The translations under genes and the position numbers were made by a program. From positions 112,398 to 176,397 of the forward strand of contig JAJDTL010000039.1 of NCBI GenBank assembly GCA_022827195.1: 64,000 nt of DNA. The letters are read 5' to 3'. The first letter of the stretch is position 1. Each line of letters starts with the position of its first letter. Below, piece after piece: positions 15,182 to 23,449 of this stretch. Below the pieces are notes generated by a model. It had not been told where the DNA came from, ran no database searches, and was given only the letters and a program-made list of their open reading frames with translations. Source of the DNA: Caldilineaceae bacterium (lineage in GTDB: Bacteria; Chloroflexota; Anaerolineae; Caldilineales; Caldilineaceae).

Positions 15182-17314
15182 TCATCCTCTGTCTGCTGAG
15201 CTCGGCAGCTCAGGCCTCAAGGGCGCGCCGTCCTGCCCATCTCCCGGCCCTGCCGAGGCCAAATCATCCAGCCGCGCCTCTGTCGCCTTAACCACCTCCG
15301 CAATTTCCCGCTCCAGGTCGGCTTCAATCTGCATCTGAAGCTCGAAGATGCGCCGGTACACGCCCTCCTCCTCTGCAAGTTGCTCGTGTCTGCCCCGCTG
15401 TATCACCCGCCCACCTTCCATCACCAGGATCTGGTCCGCCTCCATCACGCTCTGCACCCGGTGCGCGATGATAAACGTCGTCCGCCCCTGCATCAGCCCG
15501 CGCAGCGCCGCCCGAATCGACGCGTCCGTCCCCGTGTCCACGCTCGACGTGGCATCATCAAGTATCAGGATCGCCGGGTCCTTGAGCAGCGTGCGCGCAA
15601 CGGTCACCCGCTGCTTCTGCCCGCCCGAAAGCGTCACCCCCCGCTCCCCGACCATCGTGTCGTACCCGTCCGGAAAGCTAAGGATCACATCGTGGATCGC
15701 CGCCGCCCTCGCCGCCGCCTCCACCTCCTCGTCCCCAACGTCTCGCCCCGTCCCGTATGTGATGTTGTTGCGGATCGTCGTCGAAAAGAGAAATGGCTCC
15801 TGCTGCACAAAGCCGATCTGGCTGCGCAAAAAGCCCCGTCCGTACGAGCGCAGCTCGCGGCCGTCCAGCCGGATGCTGCCTCCGCTGTACTCGTAGAACC
15901 GCGGCAGCAGATTGACCAGCGACGACTTGCCCGAACCCGTCGCCCCGAGCAACCCGATCACCTGCCCCGGCTCCACCGTCAAGTCAATGTCGCGCAGCAC
16001 ATAGCCTCGCGCCGCAAACGCCCGCCGCTGCACCGCCTGCCGGCTCTTGCCGCCCGCCTCCTTCTTTGCCGTCCCCGACTCCTCCTGTTCAGGCGGCGCC
16101 TCATACGCGAACTGTACACCTCGCAGCTCAAGCTCCCCCCGCAGGCGCCCGCTGTCAGCCCCGCTCTCCTCTCCCAGCGCCTCGCGCTCCTGCCGCATGA
16201 TCGCCTGCACCCGCTCCAGCGAAACCAGCCCCGTCGAAATGTGGGCCACCAGCCGCCCGATCCCCTGCATCGGCCATACCGTCGCGCCCAGAAGCCCGGT
16301 AAACGCAACAAATGTGCCCACCGTGATCGCGCCCTCAACCGCCATCATCCCCGCCAGGTAGGTCCCCAGAATCACCTGGCCCGCAATCATGAACTCGACC
16401 AGCGGCCAGAACAGGCTGTGGAGGTTCGCCATCCGCACACCGCGCCGGTACTTCTCCCAGTTCTCCGCCTCGAAGCGCCCAATCTCGTAGCCCTGCCGCG
16501 CAAACGCCTTCACCACCCGCACACCGCTCAGCCTCTCCTGCAGCCGGTTGGATACCGCCGCGTCCTGGCTCTGATAGGCCTCGTACACAGTCCCGATTCG
16601 CCTGAAGAAAAAGAAAGAGATCACCGCGATCACCGGCAACAGGGGCGTTGATATCAGCGCCAGCCGGCCATGCAGCAACACCAGCGCACTGAAATTGACA
16701 ACCGTGAGCAGCCCGATCCGGCCGATCCCGATCAGCTGGTCCTGGAACAGCCTCCGCAGCGTATCCACGTCCGACGTCGCCCGCTGGATCAGCTCGCCCG
16801 TCTGCATCGAGTCGTGGTAGCTGAAGTTCAGCCGCTGAATGTGGTCGAACAGATAGTTGCGCAGCCGCCGCGCCGCGCCCTCCCCGGTCTTGGCCGCCAT
16901 CCGCCCCATGCCGAATGCGAACAGACCCTGCGCCGCAGCAAGCCCAATCAGGCCGGCTGCCACCAGCGCGACCCCACCGAAGCCTCCTCCACCCGGGAGC
17001 ACCCCGTCCACAAAGTACCGCAGCAGATAGAAGACCGCCGACCGGCACAGCGCCGCGCAACCCGCTGCCAGCACGGCCGCAACATAGATGCCCCGGTATC
17101 CGGTCGCCATCCGCCACAACCCCGCGAAGCGGCTCGCCGTCAAAGTATCCTTGAGATCATAGGCAAGCCGGATATCGCTGTCCTCAATCTCCCTTTCCTC
17201 CAGGAACCGGGACCCGAGCCGCCCCGGCTCAATGCCCTTGAGAAGTCGGCGCAGCACGCCGCCCGCCCCGTTCCGCTCTTTTCCCTCTTTACTTTCTTGT
17301 CTGAACTCGTTCAT
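15182..17314 (-). CDS. ABC exporter half-transporter (heterodimer subunit B)
   Basis: The protein has 710 residues from ATG 17314, preceded by GGGAG. It has a cytoplasmic N-terminal extension of about 80 residues, a six-helix membrane domain, and an ATPase domain with Walker A GATGSGKSS (about 456), canonical signature LSGGQKQR (about 558) and Walker B LILDDATSS (about 581), where Asp replaces the catalytic Glu. A 40-residue Lys/Glu/Gln-rich insert precedes the ATPase A-loop. An open frame extends to 17623 but crosses a terminator-like hairpin and has no good ribosome site, so I reject it. It is the first gene after the leader described at 17461-17776 and partner of subunit A. Confidence 0.92.
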   Translation of the reverse strand: MNEFRQESKEGKERNGAGGVLRRLLKGIEPGRLGSRFLEEREIEDSDIRLAYDLKDTLTASRFAGLWRMATGYRGIYVAAVLAAGCAALCRSAVFYLLRYFVDGVLPGGGGFGGVALVAAGLIGLAAAQGLFAFGMGRMAAKTGEGAARRLRNYLFDHIQRLNFSYHDSMQTGELIQRATSDVDTLRRLFQDQLIGIGRIGLLTVVNFSALVLLHGRLALISTPLLPVIAVISFFFFRRIGTVYEAYQSQDAAVSNRLQERLSGVRVVKAFARQGYEIGRFEAENWEKYRRGVRMANLHSLFWPLVEFMIAGQVILGTYLAGMMAVEGAITVGTFVAFTGLLGATVWPMQGIGRLVAHISTGLVSLERVQAIMRQEREALGEESGADSGRLRGELELRGVQFAYEAPPEQEESGTAKKEAGGKSRQAVQRRAFAARGYVLRDIDLTVEPGQVIGLLGATGSGKSSLVNLLPRFYEYSGGSIRLDGRELRSYGRGFLRSQIGFVQQEPFLFSTTIRNNITYGTGRDVGDEEVEAAARAAAIHDVILSFPDGYDTMVGERGVTLSGGQKQRVTVARTLLKDPAILILDDATSSVDTGTDASIRAALRGLMQGRTTFIIAHRVQSVMEADQILVMEGGRVIQRGRHEQLAEEEGVYRRIFELQMQIEADLEREIAEVVKATEARLDDLASAGPGDGQDGAPLRPELPSSADRG

Positions 17315-17460
17315 CCGCTCAACACTCCCTGCCAAGTCAACGTCAGCCGTCCCAAATCCGTTCGCCTGTCGCCGGTCAGCCTCGTAACACCGGCCGCGCG
17401 CCAGTGCGAAAGCCGTCCCCGGGCGATGTGCTTCCACGCTGCGCCTGCATCCCCCTAGAG

Positions 17461-17494
17461 AACAAAGGAGCCGCAGGCCTGGCCCGCGGCTCCT
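17461..17494 (-). terminator. Terminator-like hairpin in the exporter leader
   Basis: Minus strand: AGGAGCCGC, 11-nt loop (itself able to pair GGCC/GGCC), GCGGCTCCT, then TTTGTT. The 9-bp GC-rich stem lies between the leader ORF and the exporter start, about 145 bp before ATG 17314. It could act as an attenuator. The T-run is interrupted, so efficiency may be moderate. Confidence 0.65.
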
Positions 17495-17600
17495 CCCAAT
17501 CTGGGGCAAAAAGAAAAGCCACGGGCGTGCGCACCGTGACCGTTTTGCCGTGTTCTCGCAGGCGCTGCTTCCTATGCCCAGCCGCCTGCCGCCGTCAAGA

Positions 17601-17672
17601 TCACCGGTGCAGTACTCCTCCATGATCGTTCGCCAGGCCGAAGCCAGCGATCCGCTCTCTGATGTCCGTCAT
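17601..17672 (-). CDS. Candidate 23-codon leader peptide of the exporter operon
   Basis: ATG 17672 follows a consensus AGGAGG at 8-nt spacing, the best ribosome site of the region. The ORF encodes 23 residues beginning MTDIRERIAGFGLAND and ends at TGA 17601-17603. It lies about 70 nt after the predicted transcription start and about 105 nt before the terminator-like hairpin. The layout recalls the bmrB leader of the BmrCD exporter in Bacillus, where ribosome stalling by antibiotics lets transcription pass the terminator. There is no homology claim; it could also be a chance ORF. Confidence 0.5.
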   Translation of the reverse strand: MTDIRERIAGFGLANDHGGVLHR

Positions 17673-17747
17673 TCCCGCTATCCTCCTGCTGCCGAAATAG
17701 CAGCTTTATGGGCGCTTCTCCCGTGGTCGCCCGCCCCACTCGCAAGG

Positions 17748-17776
17748 ACTCTAGCAGACATCCCCGCACCCGTCAA
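17748..17776 (-). promoter_or_regulatory. Sigma70-type promoter of the exporter operon
   Basis: Minus strand: TTGACG (17771-17776), 17-bp spacer, TAGAGT (17748-17753), giving a start near 17741. The leader to ATG 17314 would be over 400 nt long, which fits a regulated 5' leader. Confidence 0.65.
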
Positions 17777-17777
17777 A

Positions 17778-18259
17778 TCCCCAGGCGAAGAATTTGCCCC
17801 CTGCCGGCTTGGCTTACCCGGCCCGATTTGTCCGGCTCTTTGAAAGAGATTATGATTGCCCCCATGCGAGACGAACCGGCATCGAACCTGCGCGGGACCC
17901 GGCAAGACCGCACTGCGCTCACAACCGGACCGCGTCGTTTCAATGAGTCAGACAGCGGCACGAGCTTACGCCAATGGCAGGCGAACGTGGACCTCGCTCT
18001 CTTGCGCCCCGTTCAGCGCCGGCGAAACCGACGGGAAATGGGCGTCATATATCGCCACCGACCTGAGCATCATGTAACCCCGCCAAAACCTGGCGCCGAT
18101 AGTCTCAGATCTTGACGCCTTCGCCCCCGGCACAGCCATGACCGGCTTGTCGGTAAGCGAAGAAGAAGACCGTCTGCTCGCCAAAACTCTTACACTGCAA
18201 CAATAACTCAATCAGTTCAAACTTTGCACCTTCGACTGCATATATACGGAGAAAACTCA
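17778..18259. other. Stretch without a supported gene
   Basis: Short open frames occur on both strands (for example 17856-18077 plus and 17966-18211 minus) but none has a good ribosome site, recognisable sequence or conserved-looking composition. In one plus frame, two segments (to 18077 and then to 18204) are separated by a single stop, so a decayed gene cannot be excluded. Confidence 0.45.
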
Positions 18260-19042
18260 ATGACCGACTACAGCGGCAAGACCGTCATCGTAACCGGCGG
18301 CGCCAAGGGCATCGGCGAAGCCGTCACCAGGGCCTTCGCCCAGGCAGGCGCCGACGTCTTCTGCGCCGACGTCGACACAGAGGCCGGCGCCAAAATGGCG
18401 GCCGAAAGCGAAGCAGCAGCCGGCTCGATCACCTTCGTAGACGCAGACGTCTCCAAGGCCTCAGTCTGCCAGGCGCTGGTGCACCAGGCCGCTGCCGCCA
18501 ACGGTGGCGTAGACATCCTGATCAACAACGTCGGCATCCAGCCCCTCGACAGCTACCTCCCCGCCCACGAATTTCCCGAAGAGACATGGGACCGCATCAT
18601 CGCCGTCAACCTCAAGAGCGGCTTTCTCATGACCAAGTATGCAGTGCCCGAAATGATGAAACGGGGCGGCGGCGTCATCGTAAACACCGCCAGCGTGCAG
18701 GGCCGTCAATCGATGAAAGGCGTGCCTGCCTACGCCGCCAGCAAAGGAGGCATGCTCTCCCTCACGCAGCAGCTGGCGCTCGACTACGCCGAGCACAACA
18801 TTCGCGTCCTCGCCGTCAATCCCGGCACCATCGAGACCCACCTCGCCGTCGAAAGCGTGGACGGAGACCTGGAGGCCCTCCGCTCGGCAGCAGCCGCGGC
18901 GCATCCAATCGGCCGCATCGGCAAGCCGGAGGAAATCGCCACTGTCATGCTCTTCCTCTGCAGCGACGCCGCTTCCTTTATGACCGGCGAATATGTCAAC
19001 GTCGACGGCGGTCTGATGGCCAAAGGCGCCTGGGCCGAGTAG
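18260..19042 (+). CDS. Short-chain dehydrogenase/reductase (classical SDR)
   Basis: The protein has 260 residues. It has the Rossmann glycine motif TGGAKGIGEA (residues 10-19), an Asp after the second strand (CADVD, about 37) that favours NAD(H), NNVG (about 89-92), the catalytic Ser in NTASVQ (about 143), and Y-x3-K in YAASKGG (about 156-160). The C-terminal DGGLMAKG is typical. ATG 18260 has GGAG eight bases upstream; an earlier in-frame ATG at 18224 lacks a site. It stands alone between gene-poor DNA and the cytochrome. Substrate cannot be predicted; 3-oxoacyl or sugar alcohol substrates are both possible. Confidence 0.92.
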   Translation: MTDYSGKTVIVTGGAKGIGEAVTRAFAQAGADVFCADVDTEAGAKMAAESEAAAGSITFVDADVSKASVCQALVHQAAAANGGVDILINNVGIQPLDSYLPAHEFPEETWDRIIAVNLKSGFLMTKYAVPEMMKRGGGVIVNTASVQGRQSMKGVPAYAASKGGMLSLTQQLALDYAEHNIRVLAVNPGTIETHLAVESVDGDLEALRSAAAAAHPIGRIGKPEEIATVMLFLCSDAASFMTGEYVNVDGGLMAKGAWAE

Positions 19043-19179
19043 CGCAGCACCGCCCCCACGCGCCTTGACACCCAATATCTTCCTGGTCGCTTACGCTTCA
19101 TGGAGTTGCGGGACCACCCAAAACAGCGTGGACGCCCACGGCTCTGAGCCAATGCCGTGCCCGTTACGGCCAGCCGTTC

Positions 19180-19509
19180 GTGACGGCCGCCCGCTTCGAT
19201 CAGCCCACACCGGTAACCGACATGGAGGAGGCCAGCAAGGCCGACCAGGAGCAGGACGAAGGAGAGTCGCAGCCTGACTTGGCGACCGGAGAGCTTATCT
19301 TCAACAATCGCTGCGCTGAGTGCCACGGCGAAGGTGCCGCAGGCACCGATCAGGCATCTTCGCTCGTCGGCCTTTCATTGAGCGAAGACGACTTTGAGGA
19401 CCTGATTCGCACAGGCGGTGAGCTGGGCCCGGAGCACCTTTTCGGCTCGACCAAAGTCGGCCCAGACGGACTCAGCGCCGTGTTCGCCTACTTGACGTCA
19501 TTGGAGTAG
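19180..19509 (+). CDS. Small class I c-type cytochrome, no visible signal peptide
   Basis: This ORF of 109 residues (GTG 19180; ATG 19222 is an alternative) has one heme site in [14 protein letters not shown] (CxxCH, about residues 45-49) preceded by a typical GELIF helix. A possible distal Met ligand is not obvious. The region before the heme is acidic and Gln/Glu-rich, like linkers behind a signal or membrane anchor, but no hydrophobic segment is found in frame back to the stop at 19066. Heme attachment needs export, so the N-terminus may be lost or wrongly read. It ends in a 22-bp tail-to-tail overlap with the ferredoxin gene of the opposite strand. Confidence 0.6.
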   Translation: MTAARFDQPTPVTDMEEASKADQEQDEGESQPDLATGELIFNNRCAECHGEGAAGTDQASSLVGLSLSEDDFEDLIRTGGELGPEHLFGSTKVGPDGLSAVFAYLTSLE

Positions 19510-19871
19510 GCGGTCGCATCCACGTTCAGCCTGTGGTAGACCGCCTCTTCAACCGGCCTGCCGCCCCGCAGATGCTCTTCGACGATCCGGTTCAACAGGG
19601 CATCGTCGACCTTGCAGTACCAGACACCGTCGGGGTAGACCACAAGGATTGGACCGCTGTGGCAAACGCCAAGACACGGCGTGATCCCCCGCTTGACGCG
19701 CAGAGGATTGTCGTAGAGCCCGAGTTCCCCCAGCTTGCCCGCCAAGAGCGCATAAAGCCGCCTCCCCTCGCCCTCCGGGTCACAAAACGGCCCCGAACAG
19801 ATGAAAACATGACGAGCGTAGGGCGCCATCTCCGGCACATCCAGGACTCGACTCTCCTCCCCTTCCTGCAT
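19488..19871 (-). CDS. Thioredoxin-like [2Fe-2S] ferredoxin
   Basis: This soluble protein has 127 residues. Four cysteines fit the thioredoxin-like ferredoxin pattern: CSGPFC near residue 25-30 and CLGVC near 65-69, with HVFICSGP and [12 protein letters not shown] in the expected strands. Such ferredoxins (CbiW-like) accompany cobalamin genes and may supply electrons to reduce Co(II) corrinoid before adenosylation. It is the last gene of the cobalamin operon, 26 bp after the adenosyltransferase. Three ATG codons in a row (19877, 19874, 19871) follow GGCGGAGGA; the third has the best spacing and is used here. Confidence 0.85.
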   Translation of the reverse strand: MQEGEESRVLDVPEMAPYARHVFICSGPFCDPEGEGRRLYALLAGKLGELGLYDNPLRVKRGITPCLGVCHSGPILVVYPDGVWYCKVDDALLNRIVEEHLRGGRPVEEAVYHRLNVDATAYSNDVK

Positions 19872-19897
19872 CATCATTCCTCCGCCCTGTCCCGCCT

Positions 19898-20461
19898 CTA
19901 TGCCCCCGGGTCCCACAGCGGCTCGGCCACGCCCTGCTGATGGTTCTCGTAGCGGGCCATCACAAAGAGCGCATCCGATAGCCGGTTCAAATAGCGAATT
20001 GCCATCCGGTTGATCGGCTCGTCATTTGCCAGTGAGGTGACCTCCCTCTCCGCCCGCCGGCACACAGTGCGCGCGACGTGCAGGTGCGACGCGCCCAGCG
20101 TCCCGCCGGGTAGAATGAAATTCTCCAAGACCCCAACAATCGGAGTCAGTTCGTCGATTAACGCCTCCAACCGCTCCACGTGCCGGTGTTCAATCTGCGG
20201 AGGCATGTAGCGCGCCTTGTCTTCCTCCACAAAGCAGAGGTCCGAGCCGAGATGAAACAGCTCGTTCTGGATCTCGCCCAGCGTTCCTCGCAGCCGTTCG
20301 CACAGACCGACCGCCAGCGCCACCCCAATTTGCGAGTTCAACTCGTCTACAGTTCCGTACACCTGCACGCGCAGCGCGTCTTTGGCCACCCTTTGCCCGC
20401 CGCCCAACGAAGTTGTGCCATCGTCACCGCCGCGCGTGTAGATCTTAGTCAACCTTGGCAT
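19898..20461 (-). CDS. pduO: ATP:cob(I)alamin adenosyltransferase, PduO/MMAB type
   Basis: The enzyme has 187 residues, full length for the PduO family. The N-terminal [16 protein letters not shown] is the ATP-binding signature, followed by [12 protein letters not shown]; the C-terminal half contains the helical [10 protein letters not shown] segment ([12 protein letters not shown]) and [13 protein letters not shown], all characteristic. It transfers the adenosyl group of ATP to reduced corrinoid to make coenzyme B12. The start overlaps the BtuD gene end by 17 bp. Position after the B12 importer and before a ferredoxin gives a coherent path from import through reduction to adenosylation. Confidence 0.95.
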   Translation of the reverse strand: MPRLTKIYTRGGDDGTTSLGGGQRVAKDALRVQVYGTVDELNSQIGVALAVGLCERLRGTLGEIQNELFHLGSDLCFVEEDKARYMPPQIEHRHVERLEALIDELTPIVGVLENFILPGGTLGASHLHVARTVCRRAEREVTSLANDEPINRMAIRYLNRLSDALFVMARYENHQQGVAEPLWDPGA

Positions 20462-21644
20462 GCGTCTCTCCTCCGGCGTCGCTTTGGCGCAGCTGCGCGG
20501 TCAGCCCATCCAGCGTGGAGAACGCCTTCTCGCGCCCTGCAGTCTTCAACATGTAGCTCGGTCTGTCGTCCGTCATACGCACGGAGACTGTTCCGATTGG
20601 TCCCCTTTGAGCAGGCACGCCTTCCCCGGCGCCACCGGTATCACCCTCCGATCGCCGGCGAACAGGAAAGACGGCCTCCTGCGTGTCCTTTGCTGCGTAA
20701 ATTGCATCGGCAGCCGCCTCCCCATTCCAAGGCGTGCCATTCGGCCGCCCGGCGAATGTGACTTCCTCCACCGCAAAGCCGACTCGTTCAAGTGCCCGGC
20801 GCGCCCAATGTGCGGCCGCGCCTTCACCCTCCAGGAGAACAACGCCGCTGCTCTCTTCGCGCGTGTGAAAAGAGCCGCGATCGCGGTCAAAGCTCACGCC
20901 TTCAGCCGAAAATACCCGCTCAAACGCGCCACTGAGCACCAGGTCCTCCGGCGCGCCGTCGTAGAGCGCCCCGCCGGCCGAGAGCAACCACAGCCGGTCC
21001 GCATTCCGCAGCGCCAGGTCCAGGTCGTGCGTGGAGAGCAATATGGCCTGACCGTTCTCCCGCGCCAGCCGCCGCAGCAGGTCCATCACTTCGACCCGCC
21101 GCGGCAGATCGAGGAAAGCCGTCGGCTCGTCTAGCAGCATGATGCGCGGCTCTTGGGCCAGCGCCCGCGCGATCAGGATCTTCTGACGTTCCCCGTCGCT
21201 CATCTCGACAATCAGACGGTCGGCAAGCCCGTCCGCGCGGACCGCATGCAGAGCCCACTGCACGATCCGCTCGTCCCTCTCATTCAATGTTCCCGTCCAG
21301 CCAGTGTAAGGATGCCGCCCCAGGCTTGCAAGCCCAAAACCGGACATCGCGCCCACGTCGACTCGATCAGTCAGCACGACGCTCAGCCGGCGCGCCAGCT
21401 GCCCCGGGCGCAACTCCTCCAGGGGCCGTTCATCCAGCCAGATCCGGCCGGACAGCGCCGGCTGCAGCCGCGCCAGTGTGCGCATAAGCGTGGACTTTCC
21501 CGCCCCGTTCGGACCCAGCAGACAGACAAGCTCCCCGGGCCGCAGCGCGAATCTCAGCCCGCTGGCAATGACCGCGGCAGCCCTGCGCGCGCGGCGATAG
21601 CCTATCGAAAGTGAGTCCGTTCGCAACACCTCTCGAGCTCCCAT
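20445..21644 (-). CDS. btuD: Corrinoid ABC transporter ATP-binding protein with long C-terminal extension
   Basis: The protein has 399 residues from ATG 21644, preceded by GGAGG. The first 255 residues are a FecE/BtuD-type ATPase: Walker [10 protein letters not shown] (about 44), signature MSDGERQK (about 143, LSGGQ variant), Walker [13 protein letters not shown] (about 163) and H-loop STHDLD. The remaining about 140 residues (after [10 protein letters not shown]) are an extra domain with a GVVLLEGEG start and a Lys/Arg-rich tail that I cannot assign; BtuD itself is about 250 residues. It pairs with the permease upstream (13-bp gap). Confidence 0.9.
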   Translation of the reverse strand: MGAREVLRTDSLSIGYRRARRAAAVIASGLRFALRPGELVCLLGPNGAGKSTLMRTLARLQPALSGRIWLDERPLEELRPGQLARRLSVVLTDRVDVGAMSGFGLASLGRHPYTGWTGTLNERDERIVQWALHAVRADGLADRLIVEMSDGERQKILIARALAQEPRIMLLDEPTAFLDLPRRVEVMDLLRRLARENGQAILLSTHDLDLALRNADRLWLLSAGGALYDGAPEDLVLSGAFERVFSAEGVSFDRDRGSFHTREESSGVVLLEGEGAAAHWARRALERVGFAVEEVTFAGRPNGTPWNGEAAADAIYAAKDTQEAVFPVRRRSEGDTGGAGEGVPAQRGPIGTVSVRMTDDRPSYMLKTAGREKAFSTLDGLTAQLRQSDAGGETHAKVD

Positions 21645-21657
21645 CAGGCCTCCTCCG

Positions 21658-22782
21658 TCAGCCGGCAAAAGCCTGGCGAAGATTGCGCTGCCGCAAGATC
21701 ACCCAGATGACAACCGGTGCGCCAACCAAAGCGGTCACCGCGTTCAGCGGCAGCGTCAACTGGCTGCCGGGCAGGCCGGCGACAATGTCAGCCCCCAACG
21801 CCAGGGTCGCCCCCATGAATGAGACCGCAGGCAGCAGCAGCCGGTGGTCCGAACTGTGCAGCAGGCTGCGGCATAGGTGCGGCACCGCGATCCCCAAGAA
21901 TCCTATCGGCCCGCAGAAAGCCGTCACGACGCCGGCCAGCACGGCCGACGAACCGATGATCCCCAGCCGGACCCGCCGTACGTTCAGACCGAGGGAGAGC
22001 GCGTACGTCTCGCCCAGCAGCAGTGCATTGAGCGGTTTCATCAGCAGATGACCACCCGCCAACCCAAGCAGTATCGCTGGCGCCATGACCTGGAGCTGGC
22101 GCCAAGTTACCCCGCCAAACGAACCGAATGTCCACGAAATATAGGCCTGGATCCGTTCAACCACACTGAAATAGATCAGCACGCTCACCAGCGCACTGGT
22201 CGTATAACCGAACATCAGTCCCAAGATCAGCAGGGTCATCCCACTTTGCACCCGGCGGGCCACCGCCATCACCAGCAGCAGCACCAGGCCGGAACCGAGA
22301 ACTGCCGACAATGCCAGGCTCGTGTCCCCAGCCAGGCTGATGCCCGCCAGAAGCGTTGTGCTGCCTCCAAGGCCCACCGCCACACCGGCCAGCAACACCG
22401 TAAGGGCCACACCGAGACTGGCCCCCGAGCTGATTCCCAGCACGAAAGGCCCGGCCAGCGGATTGCGAAAGAGCGTCTGCATCTGCAGCCCGCTGACCGA
22501 CAGGGCAGCCCCCGCCAGCATCGCCGTCAGCGCCTTGGGCAAGCGAAACTTCAGCACGATCGTCGCCCAGGCCGTCTTGGAGGCTTCACCCCCCAGCAGA
22601 ACCGCAACGATCTCATCCAGCGGTATCCGTACGGAGCCGACCGCCAGGCTTAACAGGAAGGCCGCAAGTGCTACCAGCGCCAGACCGGCCAACATCAGTC
22701 CCGGACCCAGGGCCACGCCCCGGGCCTGTTCGGCTTGCACCCCCAAGCTCGGTGTTGAAAGGGGGATGTTCCCTCTACTCAT
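21658..22782 (-). CDS. btuC: Corrinoid/iron-siderophore ABC transporter permease (FecCD family)
   Basis: This integral membrane protein of 374 residues has about ten hydrophobic segments, as in BtuC. Conserved pieces include GSVRIPLDEI at the N-terminus, RLPKALTAMLAGAALSVSGLQMQTLFRNPLAGPFVLGIS-like sequence (family signature, shown here only by its key parts RLP, GAAL, G-Q, NPLA) and the PFCGPIGFLG-type VTAFCGPIGFLGIAVPHLCR before the coupling helix. The start overlaps the CobU stop by 8 bp. Its place under a cobalamin riboswitch makes corrinoid the expected cargo. Confidence 0.92.
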   Translation of the reverse strand: MSRGNIPLSTPSLGVQAEQARGVALGPGLMLAGLALVALAAFLLSLAVGSVRIPLDEIVAVLLGGEASKTAWATIVLKFRLPKALTAMLAGAALSVSGLQMQTLFRNPLAGPFVLGISSGASLGVALTVLLAGVAVGLGGSTTLLAGISLAGDTSLALSAVLGSGLVLLLVMAVARRVQSGMTLLILGLMFGYTTSALVSVLIYFSVVERIQAYISWTFGSFGGVTWRQLQVMAPAILLGLAGGHLLMKPLNALLLGETYALSLGLNVRRVRLGIIGSSAVLAGVVTAFCGPIGFLGIAVPHLCRSLLHSSDHRLLLPAVSFMGATLALGADIVAGLPGSQLTLPLNAVTALVGAPVVIWVILRQRNLRQAFAG

Positions 22783-23389
22783 CGCTTTCCGTCGCCCTGG
22801 TTGCTCCCGCCGCCGCCCGTGCAATCGCAGTCCCTGCAGCCTCCCCGCCTTTCAGAACGACGGGAATGCCCGCCACCATCAGGACCACCCTGTCTGCAGC
22901 TGCTGCTAATCTCTGGTTGGCTTGGCCCAGCAGATCTCGAAAAGCCCGGCCCAACGGTGTGACCGGAGCCAGACCGGTTCCAACTTCGTTAGAAACGACA
23001 ATCGTATCGCTGTGACTCGACATTTCCCGAGCTGCCACCACGAGCTCCCCTATCTCCCGCTCGACCCGCTCTTGGACCTCTTCGGCGTACGGGTTGGGCT
23101 GATCGACCAGCAGGTTCGACACCAGCAGCGTGACGCAGTCGACAATGACGCTCGTATAGCGTCCCTGCTGCTGGCGAATCGCGTTGCCGACGTTATGCCC
23201 GGCCTCAACCGTGTGCCATTCAGCCGGCCGATCTGCTCTGTGGTTGTCTATCCGAACCTGCATCTCCTCGTCCCCAGGATCTGCGGTGGCTACGTAAAGG
23301 ACCTTGCCGCCGCAACTCTGCGCCGTCCGCACCGCCGCAGCGCTCTTTCCGCTGCGGGCGCCGCCCAGAATCAATGTCAGGTTCCCCAC
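22775..23389 (-). CDS. cobU: Adenosylcobinamide kinase / adenosylcobinamide-phosphate guanylyltransferase
   Basis: This bifunctional CobU of 204 residues has P-loop GGARSGKS (about residues 9-16), VLYVATADPGDEEM, RIDNHRADRPAEWHT with the His that accepts GMP, and the DCVTLLVSNLL Walker B region. It phosphorylates adenosylcobinamide and then transfers GMP to it, preparing the nucleotide loop for CobS. It follows the CobS gene by 44 bp and overlaps the permease. With CobS it indicates salvage of imported cobinamide. Confidence 0.95.
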   Translation of the reverse strand: MGNLTLILGGARSGKSAAAVRTAQSCGGKVLYVATADPGDEEMQVRIDNHRADRPAEWHTVEAGHNVGNAIRQQQGRYTSVIVDCVTLLVSNLLVDQPNPYAEEVQERVEREIGELVVAAREMSSHSDTIVVSNEVGTGLAPVTPLGRAFRDLLGQANQRLAAAADRVVLMVAGIPVVLKGGEAAGTAIARAAAGATRATESDE

Positions 23390-23411
23390 AAACTTCCGTC
23401 CTGTAGACTAT

Positions 23412-23449
23412 GTACTAGGGCGGCCACTGCGTACTAGAGCGGCCATTGC
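23412..23449. repeat. 19-bp tandem duplication at the end of cobS
   Basis: Two adjacent 19-bp units (23412-23430 and 23431-23449) differ at two positions. The second unit encodes the last codons and TAG stop of cobS on the minus strand; the first is an untranslated copy of the same end. Confidence 0.8.

Noticed and set aside
17315..17623. N-terminal extension of exporter subunit B to ATG 17623
   Set aside because: The frame crosses the terminator-like hairpin and has no good ribosome site; ATG 17314 has one and starts a family-like N-terminus.
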